NCBI GenBank assembly: GCA_009760855.2
Contig: WPIO01000108.1
Span: 1,274,501-1,338,500 of the forward strand
DNA length: 64,000 bases
From: Cristatella mucedo
Lineage: Eukaryota; Bryozoa; Phylactolaemata; Cristatellidae
Reading direction: 5' to 3'
Shown here piece after piece: positions 22,471-34,070 of this stretch. The stretch's first letter is position 1, and each line of letters opens with the position of its first letter. The notes below the pieces were generated by a model. It was not told the origin of the DNA, did not search any database, and saw only the letters and a program-made list of their open reading frames with translations. The position numbers and the translations under genes were made by a program.

Positions 22471-23595
22471 ATTTATTTAAAAAACAATTTGCTACGGCAG
22501 AGTTAAATTTGCTATCGTTTCAGCCTGATTACCGGGAGCAATGGATGGTGGTCTAGGTTGGATTTGTTGATTTCGTCGTCATGTTTTAGATTTTCATTAG
22601 TAGTTTTCCGGATTGAATTGTGCTTAATGCTACTGCCTCGGGATGCTGCTTCAGTGGATCTCCGAAGTTCTTCTCGATTTCTGGCCATGAAATTAAAATA
22701 ATGCATCAGAATTTGTGTTTCTTGTGTCTTTTGGTAAACCTATTGCTGGCAATGCTTTAAGTACGTCAGTCAGTGTTTTCTGATAGTTTTTTTTCACAAA
22801 CTATATTTGTCAACATCCATTTCTGACACGTGTCTATTTCGCAAATGTCGGTCTCTTTATCAATATGAATATGCAGCGGAAAAATATCATGTTTTTGGAC
22901 AACGATTGTGAGGGCAGTTTAATACGAAAGTTACATAAGCAATGCAAAGGGTTAGATTAATCTTACATCTGCTGCCGCAACGCACCGATTTAAAGGCAGA
23001 CGTTATCCGTGCCACATATACATTATTGCCAATTTGTTTAAATACGAGGTACACCTATTGTTTGTCAATAGCTCAGTACTGAAGACAGTGATTCGAACAT
23101 AGTTGTAGTCTCGTAAACTCTAAAAGAAGCCTCAGCTCACTTTGATCTTACCTAGCTAAAAGTATTTTCTGATGACATGAATAAATAGCAAGTTAGCTCA
23201 TCAGGGTATGGGAAAAATAACGAGACTTTATCTTTATATCAATATCTGGACGATAAAGTCAGCCATTACATTCGTGTTATGAACAGTTCAGGTTAATTTA
23301 AGCGTCGGAATTAAATTGACACATTCTCCATAACATTAGTTAATTCAGTTTATTCCAAAACATATGTAAAACAGGATATCAATAGCGACTAAAACATTTT
23401 CTCAAATGTAGAATAATAATAAAAATTTAGCCGTAGAAGTATTTGAATGTTTCTGCTGATTCGCATGGTTACACGTTAAGCGAACTTTCGAGTCTTTGGC
23501 ATTCTCGTAACATGCTCACGAGAAATATCCGGCTTAAAACCTGGATTATTTAATATTAACGACTTTCATCTGTGAAATCGAACTATATCTCATGC
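22470..23595. other. Unassigned sequence
   Basis: Only 'gttaaatttgctatcgtttc' and 'agcctgatta' near 22,503-22,535 resemble block A (10,376 and 48,780). Otherwise no gene or known repeat is seen. Confidence 0.4.
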
Positions 23596-23599
23596 ATGT

Positions 23600-23880
23600 T
23601 ACGTTATAGCATTTCGATAGAGACGCTAAGGCATTAGGCTGTAACACAATCATCAATAGAACTAGGAGATTCGCAGTGATTCGAACCACACATTGGCGCA
23701 TTTTGCGGACACCAGTTACAGCAGCTTTACGACGTTTATCTGCTCTGTAGAGCAGACCGTACTTGGTCGTCTACCAGTCACATCGATGAACACCTATCGA
23801 AATCTTTAAGTGAAGTCTTCCTAAGCTAGACCTTAAACTAGGGATGCTGACCTCAGGCAGAAGACTAAGGTATCGGTCCC
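23600..23880. repeat. Dispersed repeat family D, copy in block B1
   Basis: Shares 'gcattaggctgtaacacaa', 'gtgattcgaaccacacattg' and 'tggtcgtctaccagt-acatcg' with 35,780-35,960. On the minus strand 'GTGTGGTTCGAATCAC' fits a pol III B box. Confidence 0.6.
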
Positions 23881-24010
23881 TGTGCTTCGTCCTTTTTGAG
23901 CTCATGCCTAGTGACACTATGCATGCTGCCACTAACCTACATGTTTACTCCGTGCAAGTAACATCTAACCAGGATAAGATAATCCTCGTGCATGTAACCC
24001 GTGATCGTTA
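23880..24010 (+). mobile_element. CR1-2 3' fragment
   Basis: 'tcggtccctgtgcttcgtcc', 'catgcctagtgacactatgc' and 'atgctgccactaacct' match the CR1-2 3' end read in plus orientation. In block B2 the corresponding site is occupied by a CR1-1 element. Confidence 0.5.
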
Positions 24011-24329
24011 GCCCATGTTTTCTTAAAGCCATATATAAGGTGAGTAGAAAATAAATTCATTTTTCTTCTATAGAGCTAGGGAAATGCGTCATGATAATGG
24101 TTACTATTACAAGTCACTTTGAATACATATTTCAGGTAAATGACAGCCGCTGCTGGCATCATGGATTCTCACTTATAATATAAATCGAATGGATTTGGTA
24201 TCCTTTACTGTCAGGTTATCCATAGCTAGGACATACCAATAAAGTAAAGCAGGTGAAAGAAATACTAATGAAGTCGACGAAAACAACAGCAGTGGTACAT
24301 GATGACTGTTGTGGATGCAGCCTGAAAGT

Positions 24330-24713
24330 AGTTGCCTTTCGATTTCGCAAGCTGGGCTGAGTCTTCACTTCCACCACCCACATCCCCTCGGCAGTACTTC
24401 TCCCGTAAGTTTTTTTCAGGGGGATCTTTAAAACAAATAGCGGCCCCTCCAACACATGATTAACGGGCATGAATAACGCTCAGGATGCTGACAAGTCTCC
24501 GTTGCTGCTAGGGCTGGTGCCAGCGAAAGCGATAAAGGAATAAAAGGCAAGTCTGCAGGACGGTAGGTCAAACGATCTTGGCAGCCAACGTGCAGCAGGT
24601 GAGCCCACGTGCAAGGATTCTCGTGCTTTCAGTTTACAGGCTTTGCTGATCAGGATAGGCTGCGATGTATTTGCAGTGTAAACATTGTTGCAGGACTAAT
24701 GGTCAATTTGAGA
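24330..24713 (+). promoter_or_regulatory. Conserved 5' flank of lectin copy 1
   Basis: It is kept in all four lectin copies that still have a 5' end. It runs from 'gatgcagcctgaaagtag' to the ATG and includes 'gcaagctgggctgagtc', 'ccaacgtgcagcaggtgag' and 'gcaaggattctcgtgct'. A 5'-leader intron using 'cag|gtgag' is possible but cannot be proven. No TATA element is evident. Confidence 0.5.
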
Positions 24714-27700
24714 ATGATAGCCACCGTCTGTTTCAAGGTTGCCCTAATTGCAGCGATTTGCTTGACAGTCGAGGTGAGGCTATTTGAGGCAACCTTCAGC
24801 CTCGCACCTACGGCCAGCTTATGCCACTGCAGAGATTCTATGAACGAATCGCCGCGGCTAGACCTAAGTTAAAATATGAGATACCATGCGATATCTGTGA
24901 TATATATATAGATCAATAGCCAACGCTATTGCATTACAGGCAACGAAGGTCGACGCTAGTGAACCCGAACACGAAGATCAAGCTGCCCTTGATTTGGAGC
25001 AGAAGGAACAATCAGGTAGATTCGTGGCTACCTGCCTCTGACGACAGCTTCGTATCGCTCCGTTCCGGTTGTTGGACCCACGTTTCCTTAGTAGAAGCAT
25101 TTATTATCGTTCTCTATTTCCATATATCCTTGAGTGACTATAAATTATAACTTGTGCAATTACTTTTGTCCAATTGCAAGTGGATGATAAAATCCTACTG
25201 TAGAATGAGACGTCTTTTGCCAGTGAGTTAGCATACCGAAGAAAGCCGAGTCAGGTCTGATTAAAGGCATTTCCTGGCTCCCACATAGAGTCGGCTACCA
25301 GGAACTGTGTTTTGAAAGTTAGCTGAGATTCAAATGCCGTGACATTGGCACCACACGATTCGTGAAATTAACCTTGCATGGTATTCTAATCAGTTCTGCA
25401 AAAAAAGTGCTGGAAAAAAGGAAAAAGATTCTTGAGGTTCCATGCCTCTGCCACCAACGCCACTTGCTCTGTTGTCCTAATGTATAATGTATCTCCGTCA
25501 GTAACTCCACAAAGTCATAAAGACCATGTGGGTGTTACGCAGGAGAGTTTTGTATAGCGCACTCACAGCCTAAGCGGCTTTCGGTACGCATTCGGTAGCC
25601 AACAGACTTCGTCTCACGCAACAAAGAGAAAGTGGGAAGCATAGCAGAGTTAGGAGAGCGATTGAGGTAGTGAGTAGCATAGCATAGAGTAGCAGTTCAG
25701 GACCGCTGAAAAAGATGTGCCATAGTCGGCAGTTGGAGAGTAGATATCGTTGCGTAAGAATTGTGGAAGCGAGTTCCACAGTCTAGGACCTGCAGAGCTA
25801 AAGCTTCTGTCGCAAACTGTCTTTAAGCGGAGGAATGGGACAGCTAATTTATTGTCCACACAGGACCTGAGGGCGCGAACTGGCTGAAATTGATGCATCA
25901 GTCCTAAATGTTGTTACCTATACAGGCCACTGTAGCATTTGCCATATTCGTAGTGTCAAGTGCTCACACACACACTTTGTCTTATTGTTGCAGGCAATCT
26001 GCGGCCAATTCGCGTTCACCATAGAGGTAAGCTATCGGCAGTTACCAGCTAGCAAGTGCAGGAGACCGTATAGAGACAGGACTAGCTTAGCCTACTGGTC
26101 GCTGCTGCATGCCGACATGTCTAATTTAGAAAGAGACCCCGTGCTATTCTAGTCTCCCAACTAATTTGTAGTGTTGTACTTCTTGCTGGCGATATGCGTT
26201 CAGGTTCCTCTTATGTGTTCGTACGAGAGGCCCTTGCTTGGGATCTAGCCGAACGTCGTTGTCGCTCTAAGCGCTCGACCTTGGTGAAGATTGACAGTGA
26301 GCGCGAGCAGAACTGGCTCAGGAATTACATCTCTACCCACGCAGGTAAGCAGCTAACCCTGCTTTGTCCTTGCAGTGCTGTTTTATGACTTCTGCTAGAA
26401 GACATATTTGAGGCAGTCGAGTACTGCTTCAGGTGCGATCGTGGACACATGACGCACAAGTTTTTTCCAGGCAAATTAAACGGTCACCATTCAAACTGAT
26501 AGTGCAAGCGTGAGAAAACGTAGCCGAGCCAAAGCCTTTGCAGGTACGATGAAAGAGCTCTAGTGCTGATTTTGGAAACTCGTCCGTTGACAATAACAAT
26601 AGCAGTTTACACTTTTATATAGCGTCAACAGAGAAGTTCGCCTCCTGCCGGGAAAATTACGGATACGTTTACAGGCAGACTGCGGAAATAGTTGCCTGGG
26701 AACAAGCCCAATATTAACCAGTATAGCTGGGTTACAAATGAAATACGCAGGCTCACCATTGGTAAGAACTAGTGTTTTATCTAAAGGCGCTAATACTTTA
26801 TGTCTATACTGATTTGTTTGAATTAAAATGACAATCTAGCTCTACAGAAAGTACATCAAGCTAGCAATAAACAAGAATGTCTGATCCTGTCGATTCTTAC
26901 GCTAACCACGTGAAGGGACTCTGTTCCGGTTCGTACAAGTGGAAGGAACATGACTGACAGACGAGACTGAGAGTCGCTGGAAAGCTTGGAAGCAGAAAAT
27001 GAATGGCGGTGGATTATCCAGTGTAACTCGGAAAAGTCTTCGATTGTGAGGTAGAGAACTAAAATTTCCAGTTTAACAGTTTAGTTAAAAATTCGGGTAA
27101 CCCAAACTAGAACCAAACCACCTACGAGCAGAGGTGAACGGCGAAGCGCCAGAAAAATACTGCTCGAAACGTATTTCCGCCAAGCAGACGCCTCCACGTG
27201 CTCAATAGCCTGCTGAGGCGCAGGTACTGCAGAGCTATTGTTGCGGCAGCCATTTTAACGCGCGACCCAGGTTTTCGCTAATGCTGCTCAGCTGCCGGTT
27301 TCATACAGCTGCTCTGTGCCGGCTACGGGTAGGAGCTGGACAACCGTCTTAACTGCTAAATCATACAGGAGGCAGCCACTTGTACCTGTCTTGGCTCTCA
27401 GGCGACGAATTGTTTCAACCATTTTGATGTTTACTTGAGGTTACAACCAGACTTTAGACCCTTTCACATGTAATAGGCATCTCAGCCTCTGCTCAGCTTT
27501 CTAAATCTTAATGGTGGGAGGCACATTTCGCAAAGTCGAGGTCACCTACTGCGGCTGCTCTGCACTCTTTGTGCTCTTTCTTCATGAGACCTTCGCCACA
27601 AACAACGTCTAGCGTGATCGACTTCACACATGCTAATTTCTATTGTGATTGACCTCCGCGAGATAGTACTCTTGTGACTATTTGTAAAATCCCTGTAACT

Positions 27701-29026
27701 CCATAGCAATAAATATTTGAGGTTTTTGTGGGACATTTAACTGTAGCTCTTAGCTAGGAGTCTTTGGTTATTTAACTAGTCTAGCTACACTGACCTTACA
27801 TCTTCCCGAAGTTCTCTTTCTTTGCAGTTGAAATTAAATTTCATTCGCTCTCATAGCACTCCGCTGCAATTGATATTTTATTTGCCGTACCCCGGTGTAG
27901 TTCCTGTTCAACTGTGCACGCAATATCCACTTTGTTTTACCTGATGACAATCGGTACGGAAGTATTCAACAGGTCGCAAGTTCGACATGCATTTTGCTCG
28001 GTTCGTGCATCTAAGCTTTTAGTTTCTGAGCTGTCTAACTACGGAAACGCGGCCTTGTTTTGTGAGTCTGTAATGTCGCCTACAATCTTGAAGATGAATC
28101 TCAAGGATTTGGAACTGACAAACTGCCCTACCCTTTCTAATTTCCGGTAGAGCCAAATAAAAAGTTCTTGTAGAACTCGTTTGTTGATAAATGAAGGAAT
28201 CGCGTACGTTCATGGACTCATTTTTCTACCGTCATATCTCTCAGTTAGTCCAATCAATATGTTCTCGACAAATTCAAAGACCAACGGAATTCTGTTAATG
28301 CATTACCTATTAAGTGGGATTTTTGCCTAATCAATCTAGTCTTGCTTAGACGTTCGGCCACCATGTATGCAAGGAAGTAATTAGGAGTTAATGGTGAGAT
28401 ATTAGTTTAAACATACAATGTGGACTACTTCGACTTTATGAATCACAGATAAGCAAATCTTTGCATGTCCGAGTTCGCGGGTCACTGACAAGTATGAAAT
28501 CCGTGAATTTAATATGCTAGGTTTAGTAGCATTCGTTGCTTACTTAGAAATAACTGCTATGGTTGCACGTTAATAGCACCAGTAAATCTGTTACCCTCCT
28601 AGAAGTGTTGTGCTGACAACAAGTCGATAAAGAGACAAGTAACGTCAAAGGAATATCATTTTCTTACTCTTCAGTCGATTAAATTTACTGCTTGTTTCAA
28701 TTGTGCCGAAATGCTGGAATGCCCCATTGCTGACGTGCAAGGTTCAGTCGCGCACTGGCGCACAGCTTGATTGGCCCTAAAATTCAGGTCTCAAGGACAG
28801 GCACTACTGGATCGGACTTCACTCTTCTAGCTTCCCCTATTTCTGGCGCTGGAGCCGTGGATGGCGGGATTTGAGTTATACAGCTTGGGCTGGCAGTGAA
28901 CCAAACTCCAGTGACGAATTTTGTGTGCATCTCGACCATACTCGAGATTACAAATGGAACAATATTAAGTGCCAATTCGGACCCGTTTGGTTTATTTGCG
29001 AGACTCGCACTGAAAGGCGAGCCTGA
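24714..29026 (+). CDS. Secreted C-type lectin, copy 1 (five exons, intact)
   Basis: Exons are 24,714-24,773, 24,940-25,015, 25,994-26,026, 26,204-26,344 and 28,788-29,026 (TGA), with GT/AG borders. Intron 1 is phase 0 and introns 2-4 are all phase 1, giving about 182 residues with no internal stop. Residues 1-20 form a signal peptide (MIATVCFKVALIAAICLTVE). An acidic linker follows (EPEHEDQAALDLEQ), then a complete CTLD: ALAWDLAERRC (first cysteine), YWIGL, WRWSRGWRDL, SEPN (calcium/mannose-type EPN), EFC, YKWNNIKC and WFICETR. The four cysteines fit the two conserved disulfides of a short-form CTLD. The family binds sugars outside the cell, often in innate recognition. The model rests on comparing copies. 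The exon 1 donor exists only in this copy, so the first intron is the weakest part; the frame could instead read through from an ATG at 24,609. Confidence 0.8.
25489..25905 (-). mobile_element. LINE-3 fragment with coding end
   Basis: The minus-strand frame at 25,898-25,650 reads RALRSCVDNKLAVPF, then FSSAGPRLWNSLPQFLRND, typical of the C-terminal end of Jockey/CR1-superfamily LINE ORFs and different from CR1-1 and CR1-2. Its 3' end is shared with 2,890-3,165 and 14,885-15,060. It is inserted in intron 2 of lectin copy 1 and absent from copy 2. Confidence 0.75.
26204..26344 (+). CDS. Lectin copy 1, exon 4 (first half of CTLD)
   Basis: A 141-base exon between 'gcgttcag' and 'gtaagc', phase 1 on both sides. 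It encodes SSYVFVREALAWDLAERRC and KIDSEREQNWLRNYISTHAG. The same exon is present in copy 2 (40,707-40,847, with a TAG stop) and in shortened form in copy 3. Position 2 of SSY is Cys (SCY) in copy 3, so the ancestor may have been a long-form CTLD with an extra disulfide. Confidence 0.85.
28010..28150 (+). other. Conserved patch in lectin intron 4 (copy 1)
   Basis: Reads ELSNYGNAALFCES...TILKMNLKDLELTNCPTLSN before a TAG. The corresponding minus-strand patch of copy 3 keeps the same frame. It might be an alternative exon or a retained old coding fragment. Confidence 0.45.
28788..29026 (+). CDS. Lectin copy 1, exon 5 (second half of CTLD)
   Basis: It follows 'aaaattcag' and begins LKDRHYWIGLHSSS. 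It holds WIGL, the EPN sugar-specificity motif (GSEPNSSDEFC), WNN (YKWNNIKCQFG) and the final cysteine in WFICETR, then a short tail TERRA and stop. Spacing from WIGL to the last cysteine is normal for a CTLD. All motifs expected for calcium-dependent binding are present, with WNN in place of the more usual WND. Confidence 0.88.
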
Positions 29027-29927
29027 AACTATGAATAAAGGATATATGGCAAAGTCGAATTACTTTTTCATTCGCAGAAAATCTTCCTTTTCTTCGACAA
29101 AAAATATCACCATGGATCTGAAAATGGATCTGAACACGATCCACGCGGCTTCACGTGGGTTCCTACATGTCAATCTACTTTCAGCTGCTGTCGCTGTGCG
29201 ACCACTTTAGCCTGTGGAGGCCTAGCTACGTAAAGCTGAGAAGAAATGCCTGACTCTGCAATTGGCCGTGAAATTTGATTGTTTGGCTGACACACACACA
29301 CCTGAAGATGTACAGTTGAAATGCTATCCTTGGAGATTTCCTGTCTTCGGAAATTTATCACAAAATTGTAGCATTTATATATTTTCGGTTGCGTGAACCG
29401 ACAAATGAAACAAAGAATATCACCAAATGGATCTGAATTCCAACAAAATAGAACGCATACAATCGTCAATAGGAGGTAGGCAAAAATTAGATCTAATTTT
29501 TTAAATGGAATAGCGACGACAGAAATGGATACGGGAAAGGCTAACACCACAAATTTGAGGAATCCGAACAATGGATCCGAATTATTGATTATGTCTTACA
29601 TGCACAAACTTATTAAACGGTTTTTAATTATTCGACGCCTTTGTTTGGATTTTATTTGTCGGCGTTCTACAGTTTACTAAAAAGGTCAGACGGTAAAAAG
29701 TAGTAAGAATGATATTACATATTAGCATCTCACTTCCAACGATGTGGAAATTGTGGACACTAAAGGAAATGGAATCGATTATTTGCAAACGCTTCTAACG
29801 TCCATACCTGGTTATTTGAATTGGAATGCTGCCGTAATCTGGATATTAGACACTGCACGATGATGATTATTGAACTATAATAAGGGACACAAGTAATACA
29901 GTTATTGGTAGCCTTAGCACGATATAT

Positions 29928-30988
29928 GCACCTTTGCTTTATCCCTCAAGCCTTCGAGCACCTCGAATTCTCTCAACTCACTTGCTGCATGTATTTATGA
30001 ATGGCAGCAAAGTTTCTATAACTAAACGATAGTAAAACTAGCTTACTATTTATGGGCAAACCCAGTGTGATTCACAAATTGGAAAGGCTGACGCTCAAAA
30101 TTGGCTCTGAGACTGTATCTGGAGTGGAATCAGCTCGAAACCTAGGTGTCATGTTCCAAAGTGACCTCTCGTCAGACGACCACATCAGCTCCACAATCAA
30201 GTCTGCCTACTTTCAGCTACATAAAATTGCTGAAATTCGGGCTTGTTTAGATTTGGATGCCTTGTCTAAGTTGGTCCATGCATTTGTGACATTTCGTCTT
30301 GATCGTCTTGATTTGATGCAACTCACAGCTCGCTGGCCTACCGGCATGTGCAATCAGGCGAGCACAGCTGGTGCAAAACTCAGTAGCTAGGCTTGTGTGT
30401 CGTGAGCGTTGCAATTGCCATATCACACTAATTCTCGCCGACCTGCACTGGCTACCAGTCAAGCAACGGATCGTCTTCAAGGTTTTGTCGCTCACTTGTA
30501 GGTCATTTCATTGTTTTGCTCCAGGCTATCTCTCATATTTACTTCCCCACCAGGCTAAGCATCGTACCACTCACCTCTCGGATACCAACAGGTTACCAAT
30601 ACCTCTTGCAAATCTCAAATCCTTTGGAGACCGAGCATTTAGTTTGTATCCTCCCAAAGCCTGTAACTCCCTTCTGACTTTTGTCAGAATATTCCCATGA
30701 CTTGACCACATTTAAAAAGAACTTAAAAACACACCTACTTAGGACTGCATTTAGTGAGTACCCATGATTGTCGTTCATGTGCTTATGGGTGCTCACACTG
30801 CGCATGCTGCCACTAACCACATTTGCATGCTGACCCTGTGCATGTCACCCCTAACCATGTTATTCATGTTTATCAAGCATGATATTACTCACCATTCAAT
30901 CGTGATTGCCTTTTCAGCAAATGTAAAGTGCCAAGAAAGATATTGAGTTCTCTGAGGGCGCTTTATTAAGTGCATTAATATTATTATT
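29928..30988 (+). mobile_element. CR1-1 LINE, 5'-truncated
   Basis: Two frames (30,052-30,390 and 30,371-30,700) cover the post-RT part (GKPSVIHKLERLTLKIGSET, LVHAFVTFR, SVARLVCRERCNCHITLIL) with a frameshift between them. The 3' end is 'ctctgagggcgctttattaa' with an 'attaatattattatt' tail. The empty site is seen in block B2 near 44,165 ('cacgatataaatgcaagg'), so the insertion followed the duplication. Confidence 0.9.
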
Positions 30989-31089
30989 GCATAAATGCAA
31001 GGCAGTATAAGTTTACAGATTGATAGATCATACGTCGAGATTGGAATGATTACTTGGATTTACTCATATTTAAAAGTTCTTTAATTTAA

Positions 31090-32370
31090 TGAATTTTTAC
31101 TTTTCACAGACGAGATAGTAGCAATGCTAGAAAGATTATTCGCAAGACTGGAGATGTGATATCCGGAACTTTAATAATGAATGGAAATAATATCCCAGGA
31201 TGTAGCTGATCATTTAGAAGCTCGCGATATAGTCAACCAAAGATATGCATCTATAAATTAGGTCACTAAAGGGAGCAGAGCTACTACGGCTACGGAGATA
31301 TTATATAGGATTAACCATCGTTTGATTAATCTAGCAAACCCAGCAGATGTTAGGGATGCTGCGACCAAGGATCATACATGTGCCAAAGTTTCAATTGAAG
31401 GATGTGCTAGAAATAACGCTAATCTCTACTTTGAAGGCATTAAATCTGTGCATGCTAATCCTATATAAGCTTTAGATGTACCTAACTTTGGATTTGTCCA
31501 GACTTACTTTGCCACTAGACTAGGTGATACGATGACTGGTATTTTAGTTGCAAGTTGAAACGTAATAAAGATTACGAAAGATCCTGCTGATCCAAATGAT
31601 GATGTTTAATTAGGCTATCAGCAACAAATATCAAATGGAAATACTACACTATATAGGTTTAGAGAAAGTTATGATAGTAGCATAGCGGATCAATTAGCAA
31701 AACAAAAGGATGAATAAGCCACATGCCTAAAATCGCCACTACTAATGCAGGACTTGTTATAGCTGCATATTTACCTTACCACGTCAAGCTTCAAGGAGAT
31801 TATTAACGTTATACTCTTATAATGAACCTGATCATGATAAAGTGACATGAAGAATACTTGAAAGATATCGGTTAGATGCTCAGAAAATAGTTGAAAATAT
31901 ACTTTTTATTTCATGATTTACTGATTCTAAAGTTTATTTGATAATTTTCGATGTTTATGTAGGTGTTCAACCAGAAATAGAATTCTCAAGATCGGATCCA
32001 GCATTGCATGGTAAATTAGATCTAGGTAACCACAGAATAATTGATATAGATAGGCTTATCGATGTAAATGACGTATTAAACAAAGATACTACGGAATCTA
32101 ATGTCACTTAGAAAAAAATTGGATGACATAATAAGAAGTAATCTCTCAGCTTTCAATGAGATGCGTAAAAATATCCGAATCAGTATATGTCAGTGATGGA
32201 AATATTAAGTCGCATGCGGACACACGAAATTAGAAAAATAAAGGAAAATAGCTTGCAAAAAAATCTAAACTTATTCTAAGCTCGCCTTGTTAGTCACGGT
32301 AGAGTTTTATGTACGCAATCTTGTATATACGATTGTGATAAACAAGTAGGAAACATGGGGTAATTACACA
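31090..32370 (+). pseudogene. Phage/virus-type tail-fibre-like relic, island 1
   Basis: A/T-rich relic with at least four imperfect repeats of the tail-fibre/collar motif (GDxMxGxL... then NxIxxLxDPxxxxDAxxK). Unit 1: KTGDVISGTLIMNGNN, then DHLEARDIVNQRYA. Unit 2: INLANPADVRDAATKD. Unit 3: LGDTMTGIL, then TKDPADPNDD. Unit 4: LHGKLDLGNHRIIDIDRL, near 31,998-32,088. One frame (31,208-31,717) runs about 170 codons with four internal stops; units 1 and 4 lie in other frames, so it is dead. Such repeats are known from phage fibres and turn up in DNA-virus-like elements of eukaryotes. No capsid, polymerase or integrase was found next to it, so the parent element is not named. Confidence 0.65.
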
Positions 32371-33178
32371 AATATTCCACACTCAAATCAGCCTACTTTT
32401 AGCTACATAACACTGCTAAAATTTGGGCTTGTTTAGATACGGATAATATGTCTAAGTTGGTCGAAGCATTCGTAACATCCCATCTCGACTTCTGAAACTC
32501 ACTGCTTACTGGCCTACCGGCATGTGCGATCGGGCGGTTGCAGCTAATGCAAAACTCCACAGCTAGGCTTGTCTGTCCGTGAGCGTCTCAGTTGCCACAT
32601 CACACACCTTCTCGCCGACCTGCACTGGCTACTAGTCAAGCAACGGATTGACTTCAAGATTTTGTCGCTCACTTTTAGGTCACTTTCTTCTTTGGCTCCA
32701 GCCTATCTGTCAGATCTCCTCCCCCACCAGGCCAAGCATCGTACCACCCGCTTTTCGGAATCCAACATTCTAGAAATACCCCGCACAAACCTCAAATCTT
32801 TTGGATGCCGTACATTTAGTTTGTATGCTCAAAAAGCCTGGAACTTCCTCCCGACTTGCGTCATAACACCCACTGACTTCACTACATTTAAAAAGAACTT
32901 AAAACACACCTATTTAGGACAGCATTGAGTTGGTCTCTGTGATTCGTTCTTGGTGTGCTTATGCGTGCTGACACTGTGCATGCTACCACTAAACAGACTT
33001 GCATGCTGACCCTGACCATGTCACCCCTAACCATGTTATTTATGTTGCATATCAAGCATGATATTACTCAGCATTCAATCGCGTTTCCCTTTGCAGAAAA
33101 TGTAAAGCGCCTAGAAAGTTATTGTGCTCTCTGAGGGTGATTTATCAAGTGCATTTTTATTATTAATACTATTAAATA
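32370..33178 (+). mobile_element. CR1-1 LINE, 5'-truncated
   Basis: Starts near 'aaatcagcctacttttagc'. The frame at 32,569-32,928 reads RLSCHITHLLADLHWLL, then LAPAYLSDLLPHQAKHRTTR, and KAWNFLPTC. It ends with 'ctctgagggtgatttatcaa' and an AT-rich tail. It splits the fibre-like relic, and the corresponding place in block B2 (about 44,880) has no such insertion. Confidence 0.88.
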
Positions 33179-33179
33179 A

Positions 33180-33450
33180 ATAAACCTAACGATTCCTTTA
33201 AGTATTGTAAACCAAGATTGTATTCCATCTCATTCTAGAAATATGCAAGCGATAAGATTGATAGGAGACATTATAGTTCAAGACATAACAAATGTTGCCA
33301 TCGAAGGTGCTAATAATTCTTAGAGATTATAGTCAGCTAGAAAAACTTCTTTGTTAAGTTATGCAATCACTAAACTTATGATTAGAGGTCAAAGATTACT
33401 TCAACCTAAGCATAATCACATGAATAAGTAAATAAACTCTATTAGAATTT
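33180..33450 (+). pseudogene. Relic island 1, continuation after the LINE
   Basis: Reads NMQAIRLIGDIIVQDITNVAIEG. Block B2 reads NMQARRMTGDVILPDITN at 44,947-45,014. The amino-acid pattern is kept while DNA differs, which suggests a translated ancestor. A further stretch (ITKLMIRGQRLLQPKHNH) matches 45,245-45,300. The family is unknown, but it lies downstream of the fibre repeats in the same orientation. Confidence 0.45.
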
Positions 33451-34070
33451 AGCTATTCTTCGAGGGAAGACTGAGGTTCACTATGAATGGTGTGCTATGC
33501 ACTATCAACCCGTCTCATTCCCATGTGTCGGCGTTTGCTACTACACGCTGCTACTACACGCTGCTCTTCTGAAGGATTTTTGCGATGATTGCAATTTTTA
33601 TTCGCCTAACACTCGGCAGCAGCAAGCTACCATTCTAACACTGGTTCTACGACGTCACCGGACGTCTACCTTCGTTTAAGCAAGGGCTGGAGTGCTTTGA
33701 AGTCTCAATGATTGGAATGCCGTGTAAGGTAATTGTACAAATAGTGCCGAGCAAAGGTCATGCATTTAAATCGTATCTAACTTTCGAAGCTCAGTTCCGG
33801 GTAAGCCACTTCATCCGGTAGCCAGCATATGTCTGTAATCAAGCCTGAGCCGGCTTTTTTGGCTGTGCGAGATCACTGGCAAATAATGTCTCATGTTGTG
33901 GAATGATTCTATCATCCACTTTCAATGGAAAAAGGTAATGGCACAAGCTATAATTTAAAGTGACTCAATGAGACATGGAAATTTAGAGCAACGATAAATA
34001 CTTCTACAAAAGAAACGTGGGTTCAACAACCAGAACGGAACAAGGAGAAGCTGTTTTCCGACGCACACAC
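33450..34070. other. Unassigned sequence
   Basis: No gene or repeat recognised. A frame at 33,497-33,679 has no known relatives. Confidence 0.4.

Larger units (their letters stand above)
23600..33450. repeat. Large direct duplication, block B copy 1
   Basis: This aligns with 35,750-45,400 in the same order: family D repeat, 5' flank, lectin exons 1-5, downstream flank, fibre-like relic. Identity looks high in exons 3-5 and lower in introns. Copy-specific insertions are LINE-3 at 25,489-25,905, CR1-1 at 29,928-30,988 and CR1-1 at 32,370-33,178 here. In copy 2 they are CR1-1 at 36,915-38,160, a SINE-1 in exon 5 and a short CR1-1 at 45,018-45,195. Confidence 0.85.

Noticed and set aside
29170-29571. 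133-codon minus-strand frame with a hydrophobic start
   Set aside because: The matching region of block B copy 2 (about 43,440-43,800) has several stops in this frame and no conserved pattern, so it is likely chance.
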